Origin: Marinomonas mediterranea MMB-1
Lineage (GTDB): Bacteria; Pseudomonadota; Gammaproteobacteria; Pseudomonadales; Marinomonadaceae
Assembly (NCBI RefSeq): GCF_000192865.1
Contig: NC_015276.1
Span: 310,001-374,000 of the forward strand
Length of the DNA stretch: 64,000 nt
Direction: 5' to 3'
Below, piece by piece: positions 10,480-18,579 of this stretch. The notes under the pieces were generated by a model. It saw only the letters and a program-made list of their open reading frames with translations. It was not told the DNA's origin and ran no database searches. The translations under genes were made by a program, and so were the position numbers. Each line of letters opens with the position of its first letter. Position 1 is the first letter of the stretch.

Positions 10480-11130
10480 TTAAGAGGCTTTGTCATGGTA
10501 GGTATGGGTATTCGTGAGTGCGGAGACTTCTTTTATGTAAGTGCTTACTCGCTCAGGAAAAGAAAGGTCGCGGACCATCGTTAAGTTCCTTAAAGTTGGG
10601 TAGATTAGAACGTCGTCCCAACTTATTGAGTTGCCATGATCAGATGGCAGTGGCAAGGTTGGAAGTTGATTGAGCGCTGCTTCTACTTTGACCACGTGTT
10701 CTTTAGTTTGTGATAACGCGTTTGAAAATGGCATTTCTATCATTTTTTCTTTATTTCTTTGAAAATAATCTCGAGCTGATTGAGTCTCAAACTCGGGAAG
10801 CCCGATATGAATGTTACGGGGAAAGAGCAAACAATTGATCGCAAAGTTGACGCTGCCTAAGATATCAAGATAATGAGCGGCCGCTCCACCAGGTCGAATA
10901 CTGTTTTCAGGTTTACCTAGTTGGTCCAATACGCTTGCGATATCAAGGCTTTCTCCCATTGCTCCTTCTTCCGTCTCCAAAATTGGAACCATTTTTGCCC
11001 CAACTAAGTCAAAGCACGACTGCTCATCGTCATTGAGTAGATAGATGGTGTTTGTGGCAGTCTCTTTGTAATTTGCCACCATTTCAGCGCGAACACAAAA
11101 GGGGCAATGGTCATATAGGTAAAGGTTCAT
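10480..11130 (-). CDS. grxB: glutaredoxin 2
   Basis: A 216-residue protein with the glutaredoxin active site Cys9-Pro-Phe-Cys12 at the N-terminus (LYLYDHCPFCVRAEM) and a long helical C-terminal half, matching the glutathione-S-transferase-like fold and length of GrxB (215 residues in E. coli). The E. coli motif is CPYC; Phe is a conservative change. It uses glutathione to reduce protein disulfides in the cytoplasm. It stands alone, with over 200 bases of non-coding DNA on both sides. Confidence 0.9.
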   Translation of the reverse strand: MNLYLYDHCPFCVRAEMVANYKETATNTIYLLNDDEQSCFDLVGAKMVPILETEEGAMGESLDIASVLDQLGKPENSIRPGGAAAHYLDILGSVNFAINCLLFPRNIHIGLPEFETQSARDYFQRNKEKMIEMPFSNALSQTKEHVVKVEAALNQLPTLPLPSDHGNSISWDDVLIYPTLRNLTMVRDLSFPERVSTYIKEVSALTNTHTYHDKAS

Positions 11131-11363
11131 GGCAGTTTTAAATCCGTATTAAGTCTGTTTATTAGGTTAAGTTCTATCAACAAGCGGTATGAACTAATAT
11201 ATCAATTAAATGATTTTTGGAATATATGTTCTTTTTAGGTTTTCGCCAGCGCTTGTCAGTTCCGCTGATTGGTTGTGATGGGGTCGTATGAAAAACGTTT
11301 TACCAACGGCAATGGAAGTGAAACTCTGTATCGGCTAACGATCGCTATCGGGTGAAGAATGCG

Positions 11364-12152
11364 TTAAAAGCTTGCATTGTTAGGACCGCTTACTTGCCAC
11401 GTTTTCAACTGTAAACAAGGTCCACGAAAGCGAACGGTGCCATCTGAGTGGTTCCCTTCGATGATCATAAGCTCTGCACTGTTTTTAATCGTAGACCATT
11501 CTTCTTTGTTTAACGTGCGTCCATTCTCGAGTAAAGAAACGGAACCTAGCGAGGTGAGTGAACCATCAACTTGGCTACTCGCCCAGATAGTAAGGCCTGT
11601 TAAACTTGTCTTTTCTTGGCGTTGATTCCACTGTAAGTGCAGCTCTGATTTTCTCTTCTCGTTACCTTTATAAGCGGCTATTACAATATTTGGTTCATAG
11701 GTAATATGAGAAGCTTGTGCGCCTAGTGTATCTGGAGAAAGTGGTTTATTTAGGCTGGCAATATAATTTGCAGATTTGAACTGTGGGTTTTGATTGTTAT
11801 CTATAGGTAGGTAGACGGTAATAAGTAGCGCTAAGAGCGCCATTCCGGTCGCCGCTCTCCAGACATTGATTGCCTGCCAAATTACGGTAGTAAACGAGCG
11901 AGACTGATCTTCTGATCGGCTTAATTGGTTGAGCTGCTTCCAAACTTTTTTTGGTGGTGTCGCTTCGGCGAGAGCGTCGTTAATAGGGGTCATACGTTGC
12001 TGCCAGTGATAAATTCTATTTTCCAATTCAGGGATCTGTTCAGCCAACGTTTCTAGCCGCTTACGGCATCGAGTTGAAAGTGTTCCGACCACGTACTGAC
12101 TCGCTAAATGGTCTTGGATTTCAGGACGTCGATATCTTAAGCTTCTAGACAT
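11364..12152 (-). CDS. anti-sigma factor (RskA-like, membrane-bound)
   Basis: A 262-residue protein that should hold the adjacent ECF sigma factor inactive. The N-terminal cytoplasmic part (QYVVGTLSTRCRKRLETLAEQIPELENRIYHW) is the typical helical anti-sigma region. One membrane segment follows (about residues 97-112, ATGMALLALLITVYLPI), then a periplasmic RskA domain with LTGLTIWASSQVDGSLTSLG. It overlaps the sigma gene end by 16 bases, which supports translational coupling and a 1:1 pair. No zinc-binding HxxxCxxC motif is visible, so this is not a ZAS-type anti-sigma factor. The inducing signal is not evident. Confidence 0.85.
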   Translation of the reverse strand: MSRSLRYRRPEIQDHLASQYVVGTLSTRCRKRLETLAEQIPELENRIYHWQQRMTPINDALAEATPPKKVWKQLNQLSRSEDQSRSFTTVIWQAINVWRAATGMALLALLITVYLPIDNNQNPQFKSANYIASLNKPLSPDTLGAQASHITYEPNIVIAAYKGNEKRKSELHLQWNQRQEKTSLTGLTIWASSQVDGSLTSLGSVSLLENGRTLNKEEWSTIKNSAELMIIEGNHSDGTVRFRGPCLQLKTWQVSGPNNASF

Positions 12153-12676
12153 TGTTGCAAATCCTTTAGGCCGCGTTTAATCCAAGACTTTAGTGTTCCA
12201 AGTGGTGTTTGGAGGCGTTCAGCGAGTTCAGCATGTGAAAATCCGTACACGTAAGCTTGAATAATTGCTGTACGAGGTTCTTGCTTGATGGCTTGTAAGC
12301 AACGGCTCAAGTCTTTCTCATTTTCCCAGATACCACTGTCAGACGTGGCGAGATGTTGTAAATCCGCATCGTCTCCTATGAGTGGTTGGCGCTGAATTGA
12401 GCGAATTTTATCAATAGCGGTATTGCGTGTAAGTTGGCAAACCCAAGCCCAAGCACCTCCGAGATCGGTGCGATATCGATCGGACTGCAACCAAATCTTG
12501 GTATAGCTCTCCTGAAGGATATCTGCCGCTATGTCTTTATCGGGCAGCATTTTTAAGATGAGTCCGTAGAGTTTACTGCTTGTTAATTTGTAGAGCTCTT
12601 CAAAAGCGGGTTGATGCCTCAGTTTGATCAGAGCTAAGCAGCTTTCAACCTGTTGCTTCCAAACGTCGTTGTTCAC
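12137..12676 (-). CDS. ECF-family RNA polymerase sigma factor (SigK-like)
   Basis: A 179-residue protein with only sigma region 2 (about 20-90: AFEELYKLTSSKLYGLILKML and ADILQESYTKIWLQ) and region 4 (about 120-175: RTAIIQAYVYGFSHAELAERLQ and GTLKSWIKRGL), the ECF layout. It directs polymerase to a small stress regulon. The anti-sigma gene follows with an overlap. A COG4315 exported protein gene lies 120 bases upstream in the same direction and may be part of the regulon. Such sigma/RskA pairs often respond to envelope or oxidative signals; the signal here cannot be read from sequence. Confidence 0.9.
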   Translation of the reverse strand: MNNDVWKQQVESCLALIKLRHQPAFEELYKLTSSKLYGLILKMLPDKDIAADILQESYTKIWLQSDRYRTDLGGAWAWVCQLTRNTAIDKIRSIQRQPLIGDDADLQHLATSDSGIWENEKDLSRCLQAIKQEPRTAIIQAYVYGFSHAELAERLQTPLGTLKSWIKRGLKDLQQCLEA

Positions 12677-12796
12677 TAAAGACTCCTGAATACGCGCGAT
12701 TTTCAGAAAGCTTACCTTTGTAGCCTTCGTATTTTCTACTTTGGTAAACTCTCAGAAAAACGCGGTTTTGTTTACAAAATGCTATATAACTTAGTT

Positions 12797-13240
12797 CTAT
12801 TTAGTCATTGCTGCGTGCCAAACGCCTTTCACGCCATCGCCTGTCGTATCGCCACTTTTTTTATCCTTAATCCAAGTGTAGAGAGGTTCACCGTTTAAGG
12901 TCCATTGCTTTGTTCCGTCATTGCGCGTGATCGTACTAAATACACCGTTTGTTTTTGCGTTTTTTGCTGCTAGCAAAGGGGGCCATGCTTTTGCACATCG
13001 ACCATTACAGTTTGAGCGATTGTCCTTGTCCATATCGAACGTATACAAGGTCATGCCCTTTGACGTCGCCCATACTGTACCGATTTCTGTTGTTTGTTTG
13101 ACGATAGGGGTTGTGTCGTAATCATCATTGTAACCATACGAACCGCTAAATGCGTTTGTACTAATGGATAATACGAGTGGCAATGCTAGTAAAGCAAGGG
13201 ATTGTTTTGTCGCGCTAAATTTGGTTAAAACAGATTTCAT
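12797..13240 (-). CDS. exported COG4315-family protein (secreted repeat of unknown function)
   Basis: A 147-residue protein with a signal peptide ending about ISTNAFSGS. It contains two copies of the Lipoprotein_15/COG4315 motif: GTVWATSKGMTLYTFDMDKDNRSNCNGRCAKAWPPLLA and the related DGTKQWTLNGEPLYTWIKDKKSGDTTG, each with the characteristic G(M/E)xLYT(F/W) core. The start is ATG 13240, preceded by GAGG; the longer frame upstream lacks a ribosome site and would bury the signal sequence. The family is often encoded next to ECF sigma/anti-sigma pairs, as here. The biochemical role is not known. Confidence 0.85.
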   Translation of the reverse strand: MKSVLTKFSATKQSLALLALPLVLSISTNAFSGSYGYNDDYDTTPIVKQTTEIGTVWATSKGMTLYTFDMDKDNRSNCNGRCAKAWPPLLAAKNAKTNGVFSTITRNDGTKQWTLNGEPLYTWIKDKKSGDTTGDGVKGVWHAAMTK

Positions 13241-13432
13241 TATGACCTCGATTTGTCTTTGTTGATGTAGAGTGTTTATAGAAACGACGAGGAAATCTAA
13301 ATGGATGCAAAAGTTAAAAATAAAGTTAAAGAAAGTGCTCAGACTTGATTTTCTGCACAAAAATACAAGCGCAGCGGCGTATAAGTTGGCAATATTTGAA
13401 TCAAATAATGTAACGGAAGGGAGTATGTGAAA

Positions 13433-14491
13433 ATGAACGTAGCATTTACCAGCGACAATATTGCAGGTGCGTCGGATTCAGTTTTAGCCGCCATTGTTAA
13501 AGCTGCCCAAGGCAACGCAATGCCTTATGGGAACGATGAAGGAACGGTACAAGTAACGAACATGCTGGCGGACCTATTTGAATGTGAGGTGGATGTTTTT
13601 TTGGTCTCGACGGGTACGGCTGCAAATGTATTAAGTTTAAGTGCAATGACACCTCAATGGGGGAACGTTTTTTGTCATCAAGAAAGCCACTTATTAAACG
13701 ATGAAAGCTCAGCTCCCGAATTTTTTACTGGAGGGGCTCGTCTTGTGGGGCTAGGTGGGGCGAATGCAAAAATAGACCCTCTGCAGCTGCGAAAAGCGGC
13801 AACCCAAAAAATAGGAGACGTGCATACCTGTCAGCCAGGGGCGTTAAGCCTATCTCAAGTCACGGAAGTCGGTAGCGTGTATTCATTGGAAGAGATCAAA
13901 GCGTTAACCGATATCGCGAAAGAGGTCGGTATCGCGACTCATATGGATGGCGCTCGATTTGCGAATGCACTTGTTGCGTTAAAGTGCTCGCCTGCTGAAA
14001 TGACGTGGAAAGCTGGGATCGACATTGTATCTTTTGGAGCCACTAAAAATGGCGTGATGGCGGCGGAAGCAATAGTGGTTTTTAATAGGGAGTTAGTTAA
14101 GAACCTTGATGTACTTCGTAAGCGAGGCGGTCATTTGCATTCGAAAATGCGTTTGTTGTCCTCACAGATGGCAGCTTATTTAACGGATGAACTATGGCTA
14201 AAAAATGCGATGCACGCTAATGAGATGATGGCCTTAATGCAAGATGGCCTTTGCGGTATTCCTGAAATAAAAATTAATACGCCTGCTCAAGCAAATATGC
14301 TGTTTTGTACCTTACCTGACGGAATGGAAGACTATTTAAAGAGCAAAGGTTTTGCATTTTACGGTGGGCGTTGGGAAAGTGGCGTAGTTCGACTTGTTAC
14401 ATCATTTCGAACACTAAAGGAAGATGTGGAAGCATTTGTCGAGAGTGCGAGGCGATTTAATACGTTGGCGGCTAAGCAATCCAGAATCTAA
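13433..14491 (+). CDS. ltaE: low-specificity L-threonine aldolase
   Basis: A PLP enzyme of about 352 residues that splits L-threonine or L-allo-threonine to glycine and acetaldehyde. N-terminal AFTSDNIAGASDSVLAAI and MPYGNDEGT match the family. The PLP lysine lies in VSFGATKNG, and the cofactor-binding Asp/Arg in HMDGARFANAL. ATG 13433 is preferred, with GGGAG 9 bases upstream; GTG 13427 is too close to that site. It is convergent with the AraC-type regulator, 5 bases apart, and divergent from the COG4315 gene. It is likely cytoplasmic and monocistronic. Confidence 0.9.
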   Translation: MNVAFTSDNIAGASDSVLAAIVKAAQGNAMPYGNDEGTVQVTNMLADLFECEVDVFLVSTGTAANVLSLSAMTPQWGNVFCHQESHLLNDESSAPEFFTGGARLVGLGGANAKIDPLQLRKAATQKIGDVHTCQPGALSLSQVTEVGSVYSLEEIKALTDIAKEVGIATHMDGARFANALVALKCSPAEMTWKAGIDIVSFGATKNGVMAAEAIVVFNRELVKNLDVLRKRGGHLHSKMRLLSSQMAAYLTDELWLKNAMHANEMMALMQDGLCGIPEIKINTPAQANMLFCTLPDGMEDYLKSKGFAFYGGRWESGVVRLVTSFRTLKEDVEAFVESARRFNTLAAKQSRI

Positions 14492-14496
14492 AACCG

Positions 14497-15354
14497 CTAG
14501 GTTCCTTTGCGATACTGAGATGGCGATACTCGGTATGCTCTCTTAAATACTCGATTAAAATGGCTTTGATCGTAAAAGCCGACATCTGCCGAGATGTCGG
14601 TAATCGTCGTCTTGGTGCTTAGCAATTTATGACTGGCAGATTCGAGCCGAAGATTGGTTAGCCAAGTGTGTGGAGCAATTCCAACTCTTTTCTGGAATCG
14701 ACGGATAAACTGAAAGCGCGTTAATTGAATAAGAGTTGATAATTCATCGATGCCGATTTTTCGATGAAGATTGGCGTAGCAATATTCTTGTATGATGTTG
14801 AACTCATTATTGCTTAGTCCTTGATAGTCGTAGTTAAGTGAGGGAGCTTGATGAAGCTGCGATAGCAACTCAGAAATCGAGTTAGACCACAGCACATCCT
14901 TGTGCAGTTGGCTTGCGTTGTTATTTGGTATCAGTGCGCGCTTTAACTGCATAAAGTTTTCAGCGATGTTATTTCTCTCAATTAATGCGGGTCGTATAAA
15001 GCCTTCGACTTGTTCACCTTTATTACTTAATTCACTTTCTTCAAATGCAGTTTGTATTAGTTGATTAGGTACTCTAAACGTAGCCAAGTTATATTGGTTT
15101 TCTTTGCCATCAACTTTCAGGTTTTTAGCGTTAAATACGCCATCGTGAACCTCTCCGGGAGGGATGATACAAACGGTTCTAGGAGTAAGAGGGAGTTTTT
15201 TTCCTTGAATTGATTGAGTCAGCTGGCCTTGCTCAATAAGCCCAATATGAAACTCCAAATGAAAGTGCGCTTCAAATTGAACTTGGGGCATTTTCGCTTC
15301 ACTGAGGGTAAGCCCTGGTAGTTCATCAATATGTTGGTAGCGCAATGGTTTCAT
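14497..15354 (-). CDS. AraC-family transcriptional regulator with N-terminal cupin
   Basis: A 285-residue regulator. The N-terminal cupin sensing domain (about 20-110) has HFHLEFHIGLIEQGQLTQSI and PGEVHDG. The C-terminal AraC DNA-binding domain (about 185-285) has two helix-turn-helix units, the second with the family signature ITDISADVGFYDQSHFNRVFKRAYRVSPSQYR. It resembles AraC regulators that control LysE/DMT-type exporters or catabolic genes. The target is unknown; the neighbouring threonine aldolase gene is convergent and therefore not an obvious target. Confidence 0.88.
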   Translation of the reverse strand: MKPLRYQHIDELPGLTLSEAKMPQVQFEAHFHLEFHIGLIEQGQLTQSIQGKKLPLTPRTVCIIPPGEVHDGVFNAKNLKVDGKENQYNLATFRVPNQLIQTAFEESELSNKGEQVEGFIRPALIERNNIAENFMQLKRALIPNNNASQLHKDVLWSNSISELLSQLHQAPSLNYDYQGLSNNEFNIIQEYCYANLHRKIGIDELSTLIQLTRFQFIRRFQKRVGIAPHTWLTNLRLESASHKLLSTKTTITDISADVGFYDQSHFNRVFKRAYRVSPSQYRKGT

Positions 15355-15613
15355 GTCTCTTCCAATGAATAAGCTGTCTTTGGGTTTAAGCCCTGACTCA
15401 CAGGATGGTCTCTAACTATATTCTGTTATTGAAATTTTATCTAATCAACACTTAGAGTTATTTCTTTGTCACGGAGCCTTTTGAAGTTGTCTACATGTGG
15501 CTTGCTGATGTCGAATTTGATTGGATTAGAATTGCGTCAGAGTTCTTTGAAGGCTCTAACGCAATCCCAGTCCAATTCTCGCCCTGTTCATAATTGCTAT
15601 TGGGGTGAGTTAA

Positions 15614-15721
15614 TTAAGGTAATAGGTAAATTAGACTCTTTAGGGTAAAAGCCAAAAGAGAGACGCTGACAATCCCTCCGACATAGAGTACGACGAACCA
15701 TTTCCACGACTTGAGTTTCAT
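15614..15721 (-). CDS. DUF2474 family small membrane protein of the bd oxidase operon (35 aa)
   Basis: A 35-residue single-span protein beginning MKLKSWKWFVVLYVGGI, with Trp6 and Trp8, a Gly-Gly in the membrane segment and a hydrophobic tail. This is the pattern of DUF2474 proteins, which follow cioAB/cydAB-type operons and have the size of CydX-like subunits. ATG 15721 has AGAGGA upstream and lies about 25 bases after the cioB stop on the same strand. It is too short for most gene callers. A role in oxidase assembly or haem stability is inferred from position and from CydX in E. coli. Confidence 0.8.
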   Translation of the reverse strand: MKLKSWKWFVVLYVGGIVSVSLLAFTLKSLIYLLP

Positions 15722-15746
15722 TCTTAGTCCTCTCAAAAATATTGAG

Positions 15747-16769
15747 TTAATAGCCTTCTTGATAGTCTTCGACTTTTCCGGAGAAAACACGGTATCCCCA
15801 AAGGGTATAGGCGAGGATCAAAGGTATAAAAAGACACACACCAACCAGCAAGAAGGTAAGGCTTGAGTCTGGCGCAGCCGCTTCCCAAAGCGTAAGCTGA
15901 CGTGGGATCAAATACGGGAACAAGCTAACAACCAAACCAATGAATCCGGTGAGAAAGAGTCCAGCAGAATACCAAAAAGGTCGACTGTCATTTTTGCCTT
16001 CAGACTGGCCGCTCAGCATTTGATGACGAGTAAAGTGTTTCCATATGCCAATACTTAAAAAGAGGCTAATAATGGGTAAGGGGCTGAGATAGATAAAGTG
16101 GCCGTTTTCAAACCAACGGTTCTGTATTTCAGGTGATGCTATCGTTGTCCAAATACTCACAGTGAGCATTGCCAATACCACACAGATGAGTAAATTTTTT
16201 CCTAGATGGCTTGCACGTCGTTGAATGTCGCTTCGGCTCTTCATAAACAAATAACTACTGGCCATAAGTGCATACCCTGCCATCACACTAAATCCGGTTA
16301 AAATAGTGAATGGAGTAAGCCAGTGCCAGCTCGCAATCATGCTGCTGCCCTCTGGAATGCCTTGGACAAGGCTCCCCAATAATATGCCTTGGCAGAATGC
16401 TGCAATGGCTGAGCCTGCGCTAAATGCCAAGTCCCAGTATGGGCGAGAACGATCCGCCTTGAAGCGATATTCGAACGCGACGCCTCTGAAGATCAATGCA
16501 AACAGCATCAACATAATAGGGAGGTAAAACGTTGATGTTATCCCCGCGTAAGCCGCAGGAAAGGCTGCAAAGAGCATCACGCCTCCGAATACGAGCCAAG
16601 TTTCATTACCGTCCCAGACATGGGAGATCGAACGCATAAGGTGGTCGCGTTCGGATTTGCTTTCGAACCATGGGTAAAGGATGCCTATTCCAAGGTCGAA
16701 GCCATCTAACAAAACATACATGAAGACTGCGAAGCCCAATATTAAAAAGTAAAACAGTGCTAGATCCAT
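15747..16769 (-). CDS. cioB: cytochrome bd-type (cyanide-insensitive) ubiquinol oxidase subunit II
   Basis: A 340-residue inner-membrane protein with about eight to nine hydrophobic segments; together with CioA it reduces oxygen using quinol. The N-terminal FAVFMYVLLDGFDLGIGILYPW is the subunit II signature, and the WDGNETWLVFGG segment is strongly conserved. It starts at the last base of the cioA stop (TAATG-type overlap), so the two are translationally coupled, and it is followed by the DUF2474 gene. It can equally be named CydB; the cio symbol is chosen from the short-loop partner. Confidence 0.93.
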   Translation of the reverse strand: MDLALFYFLILGFAVFMYVLLDGFDLGIGILYPWFESKSERDHLMRSISHVWDGNETWLVFGGVMLFAAFPAAYAGITSTFYLPIMLMLFALIFRGVAFEYRFKADRSRPYWDLAFSAGSAIAAFCQGILLGSLVQGIPEGSSMIASWHWLTPFTILTGFSVMAGYALMASSYLFMKSRSDIQRRASHLGKNLLICVVLAMLTVSIWTTIASPEIQNRWFENGHFIYLSPLPIISLFLSIGIWKHFTRHQMLSGQSEGKNDSRPFWYSAGLFLTGFIGLVVSLFPYLIPRQLTLWEAAAPDSSLTFLLVGVCLFIPLILAYTLWGYRVFSGKVEDYQEGY

Positions 16770-18175
16770 TACGCTTTCTCCTCTGAGTTTTTCAAACTTT
16801 TAACCCATGCAAGTGCGTATCCTGGCGCTTTCATCCCGATTAATTGCTGCTCCAATGTACTCATACTAGGAGGTCCTTTTTTGATCACTTTTCGCATAAA
16901 ATAAAGGTAAACACCTAGCAATAGGGTGTAGATGATGACGAACATGATTAAGGTAAAAAGAACGCGCTCAGCGGGAAGCGGAGAAATGACTTCCTGAGTC
17001 CGTATTAGGTTATACACCAGCCATGGTTGACGCCCTACTTCGACGACATACCAACCCGCTAATACGGAAATAACACCAGAGGGCGTAAATGCCGCGACTA
17101 AGGTGAGAAACGGTTTGTTCTCAAATAAACGGTCTTTTTTTCGTAATATCAGAGCAAGTACAGCAATACCAATCATGCCAAAGCCAAGGCCGACCATAAC
17201 GCGGAACGACCAGAATACGAGGGGGACATTGGGCCTGTCTTGAGGCTCTACTGATTTTAACCCAGTCAATGCGCCGTCCGGAGTATGCGTTAGAATAAGG
17301 CTACCTAATTTAGGAATACCAATTTCATAATCGTTTTGCTCTGTTTCCATGTTGGGTAGGGCAAATAAGAGGAGTGGAACTTCCGCCTCTTGTTTAGGCC
17401 ATATGCCTTCCATCGCGGCTAATTTTATCGGTTGATGCTCTTTTACATTTAACCCATGTAAGTCTCCTATGTAAGCTTGCAATGGCGTAAGGGCCAGTGC
17501 GATCCACATGGTCATCGACAAGCCTTTCTTTGCGAACGCGACGTGCTTTCTTTTAAAAAGGTAGTAAGCGCTGATGCCCGCTACGACAAAGGTGGCGGTG
17601 ATCATTGAGGCTAGCAACATATGAGTTAAGCGATAGGGCATCGATGGGTTAAAGATAACTTCCATCCAGCTAGCCACATGATATTGGCCTTCTACAACTT
17701 TGTAACCTGTCGGCGTTTGCATCCAAGAGTTTGCAACGATAATCCAAAATGCTGATATCCAAGTGCCAATGGCGACGGTAATCGTCGAGAAAAAATGCAT
17801 TTTTCGACTGACTCGCTGCCACCCAAAGAGCATGACACCAAGAAAGCCCGCTTCTAGAAAGAAGGCGGTTAATACTTCATAAGCCATCAATGGGCCGAGT
17901 ATTGGACCAACAAGGTTTGAAAACTCGGAGAAGTTTGTACCAAATTCATACGATAAAACGATACCGGAGACAACACCCATACCGAAGGTGATCGCAAATG
18001 GCTTAATCCAAAATTTTGCCAGTTGTAAGTAGAGCGGGTTATGCGTCTTTAACCATAACCCTTCCCAAATCGCTATCAGCGTAGCAAGTCCAATCGTAAT
18101 ACTTGGAAAGATGATGTGAAAACTCACCGTAAAGGCGAATTGAATTCGAGACAATAGGGCAACGTCGAGTTCCAT
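16769..18175 (-). CDS. cioA: cytochrome bd-type (cyanide-insensitive) ubiquinol oxidase subunit I
   Basis: The catalytic, haem-binding subunit, 468 residues. Ligand candidates match E. coli CydA: His20 (haem b595), His185 in YRLTHMLLAS (haem b558), and the Glu pair 100/108 in AYEVLTAFFLEAGF. The conserved GRQPW motif is present. The quinol loop is short, as in CioA, and the protein is about 50 residues shorter than E. coli CydA. GAGG precedes the ATG. It lies between a small membrane ORF and cioB. A perfect Anr/Fnr box lies upstream; in Pseudomonas, Anr represses cioAB at low oxygen. Confidence 0.94.
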   Translation of the reverse strand: MELDVALLSRIQFAFTVSFHIIFPSITIGLATLIAIWEGLWLKTHNPLYLQLAKFWIKPFAITFGMGVVSGIVLSYEFGTNFSEFSNLVGPILGPLMAYEVLTAFFLEAGFLGVMLFGWQRVSRKMHFFSTITVAIGTWISAFWIIVANSWMQTPTGYKVVEGQYHVASWMEVIFNPSMPYRLTHMLLASMITATFVVAGISAYYLFKRKHVAFAKKGLSMTMWIALALTPLQAYIGDLHGLNVKEHQPIKLAAMEGIWPKQEAEVPLLLFALPNMETEQNDYEIGIPKLGSLILTHTPDGALTGLKSVEPQDRPNVPLVFWSFRVMVGLGFGMIGIAVLALILRKKDRLFENKPFLTLVAAFTPSGVISVLAGWYVVEVGRQPWLVYNLIRTQEVISPLPAERVLFTLIMFVIIYTLLLGVYLYFMRKVIKKGPPSMSTLEQQLIGMKAPGYALAWVKSLKNSEEKA

Positions 18176-18202
18176 ATTTAACCTCAGGTTAGTGGCATAA
18201 TG

Positions 18203-18400
18203 TTAAAGAAGAGAAGAGTCGTTGCTGTTTGAACGTGTGCGACTATTTAGAGGTGTTTCACTGGGTGAACGCTGCGGTGCCTTATCTAATGAAATTGAAG
18301 CACGCATTGTGAGCCATTGCTTGACGGCCAAAGGGCTGATGGCCAAACATATCATGGCAAAGAGTGTGATGACCTCCATCAGAAGTGACGCTGTATTCAT
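18203..18400 (-). CDS. possible small membrane protein leading the cio operon (65 aa)
   Basis: A 65-residue ORF upstream of cioA on the same strand, ending 27 bases before it. ATG 18400 has GAGGAAA about 5 bases upstream. The N-terminal third (SLLMEVITLFAMICLAISPLAVKQWL) is one hydrophobic segment followed by a polar Ser/Arg-rich tail. I know no family. A larger reading frame on the opposite strand (18222-18428) begins with TTG without a ribosome site and is less likely. It may be a leader or a third small oxidase-associated protein. Confidence 0.5.
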   Translation of the reverse strand: MNTASLLMEVITLFAMICLAISPLAVKQWLTMRASISLDKAPQRSPSETPLNSRTRSNSNDSSLL

Positions 18401-18419
18401 GGGTGTTTCCTCGTTATTT

Positions 18420-18433
18420 TTGATTTAAATCAA
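18420..18433. promoter_or_regulatory. perfect FNR/Anr-type box
   Basis: TTGATTTAAATCAA fits the TTGAT-N4-ATCAA consensus exactly. It lies 20 bases before the 65-residue ORF of the cio operon, and 130-150 bases before the divergent histidine kinase. Close to the cio start it fits repression by Anr at low oxygen; toward the kinase an activator position (start near 18468) is possible. Confidence 0.75.
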
Positions 18434-18527
18434 TTGTTTCCTCGTTTATAGCAATCTGTATGCCATTTAATGGTTTTGTTTTAAACTATTGAATTTTATG
18501 GTTATTTATTTCTGTGGTTTTTATGGT

Positions 18528-18542
18528 GTAAACTAAGTTTAC
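18528..18542. promoter_or_regulatory. 6-3-6 inverted repeat upstream of the histidine kinase
   Basis: GTAAAC-TAA-GTTTAC is a perfect inverted repeat just before the kinase gene start. It may be an operator of this two-component system or of another regulator; function is inferred from symmetry and place only. Confidence 0.4.
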
Positions 18543-18579
18543 GTTTCTTGTCGTGCTTATTGTTAATGAGGTTTACAGG

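Noticed and set aside
15466..15648. 60-residue plus-strand ORF between the AraC gene and the cio operon
   Set aside because: No ribosome site or recognisable composition, and it overlaps the DUF2474 gene.
18222..18428. 68-residue plus-strand ORF opposite the 65-residue cio-leading ORF
   Set aside because: Begins with TTG without a ribosome site and runs over the Anr box; the minus-strand ORF fits better.
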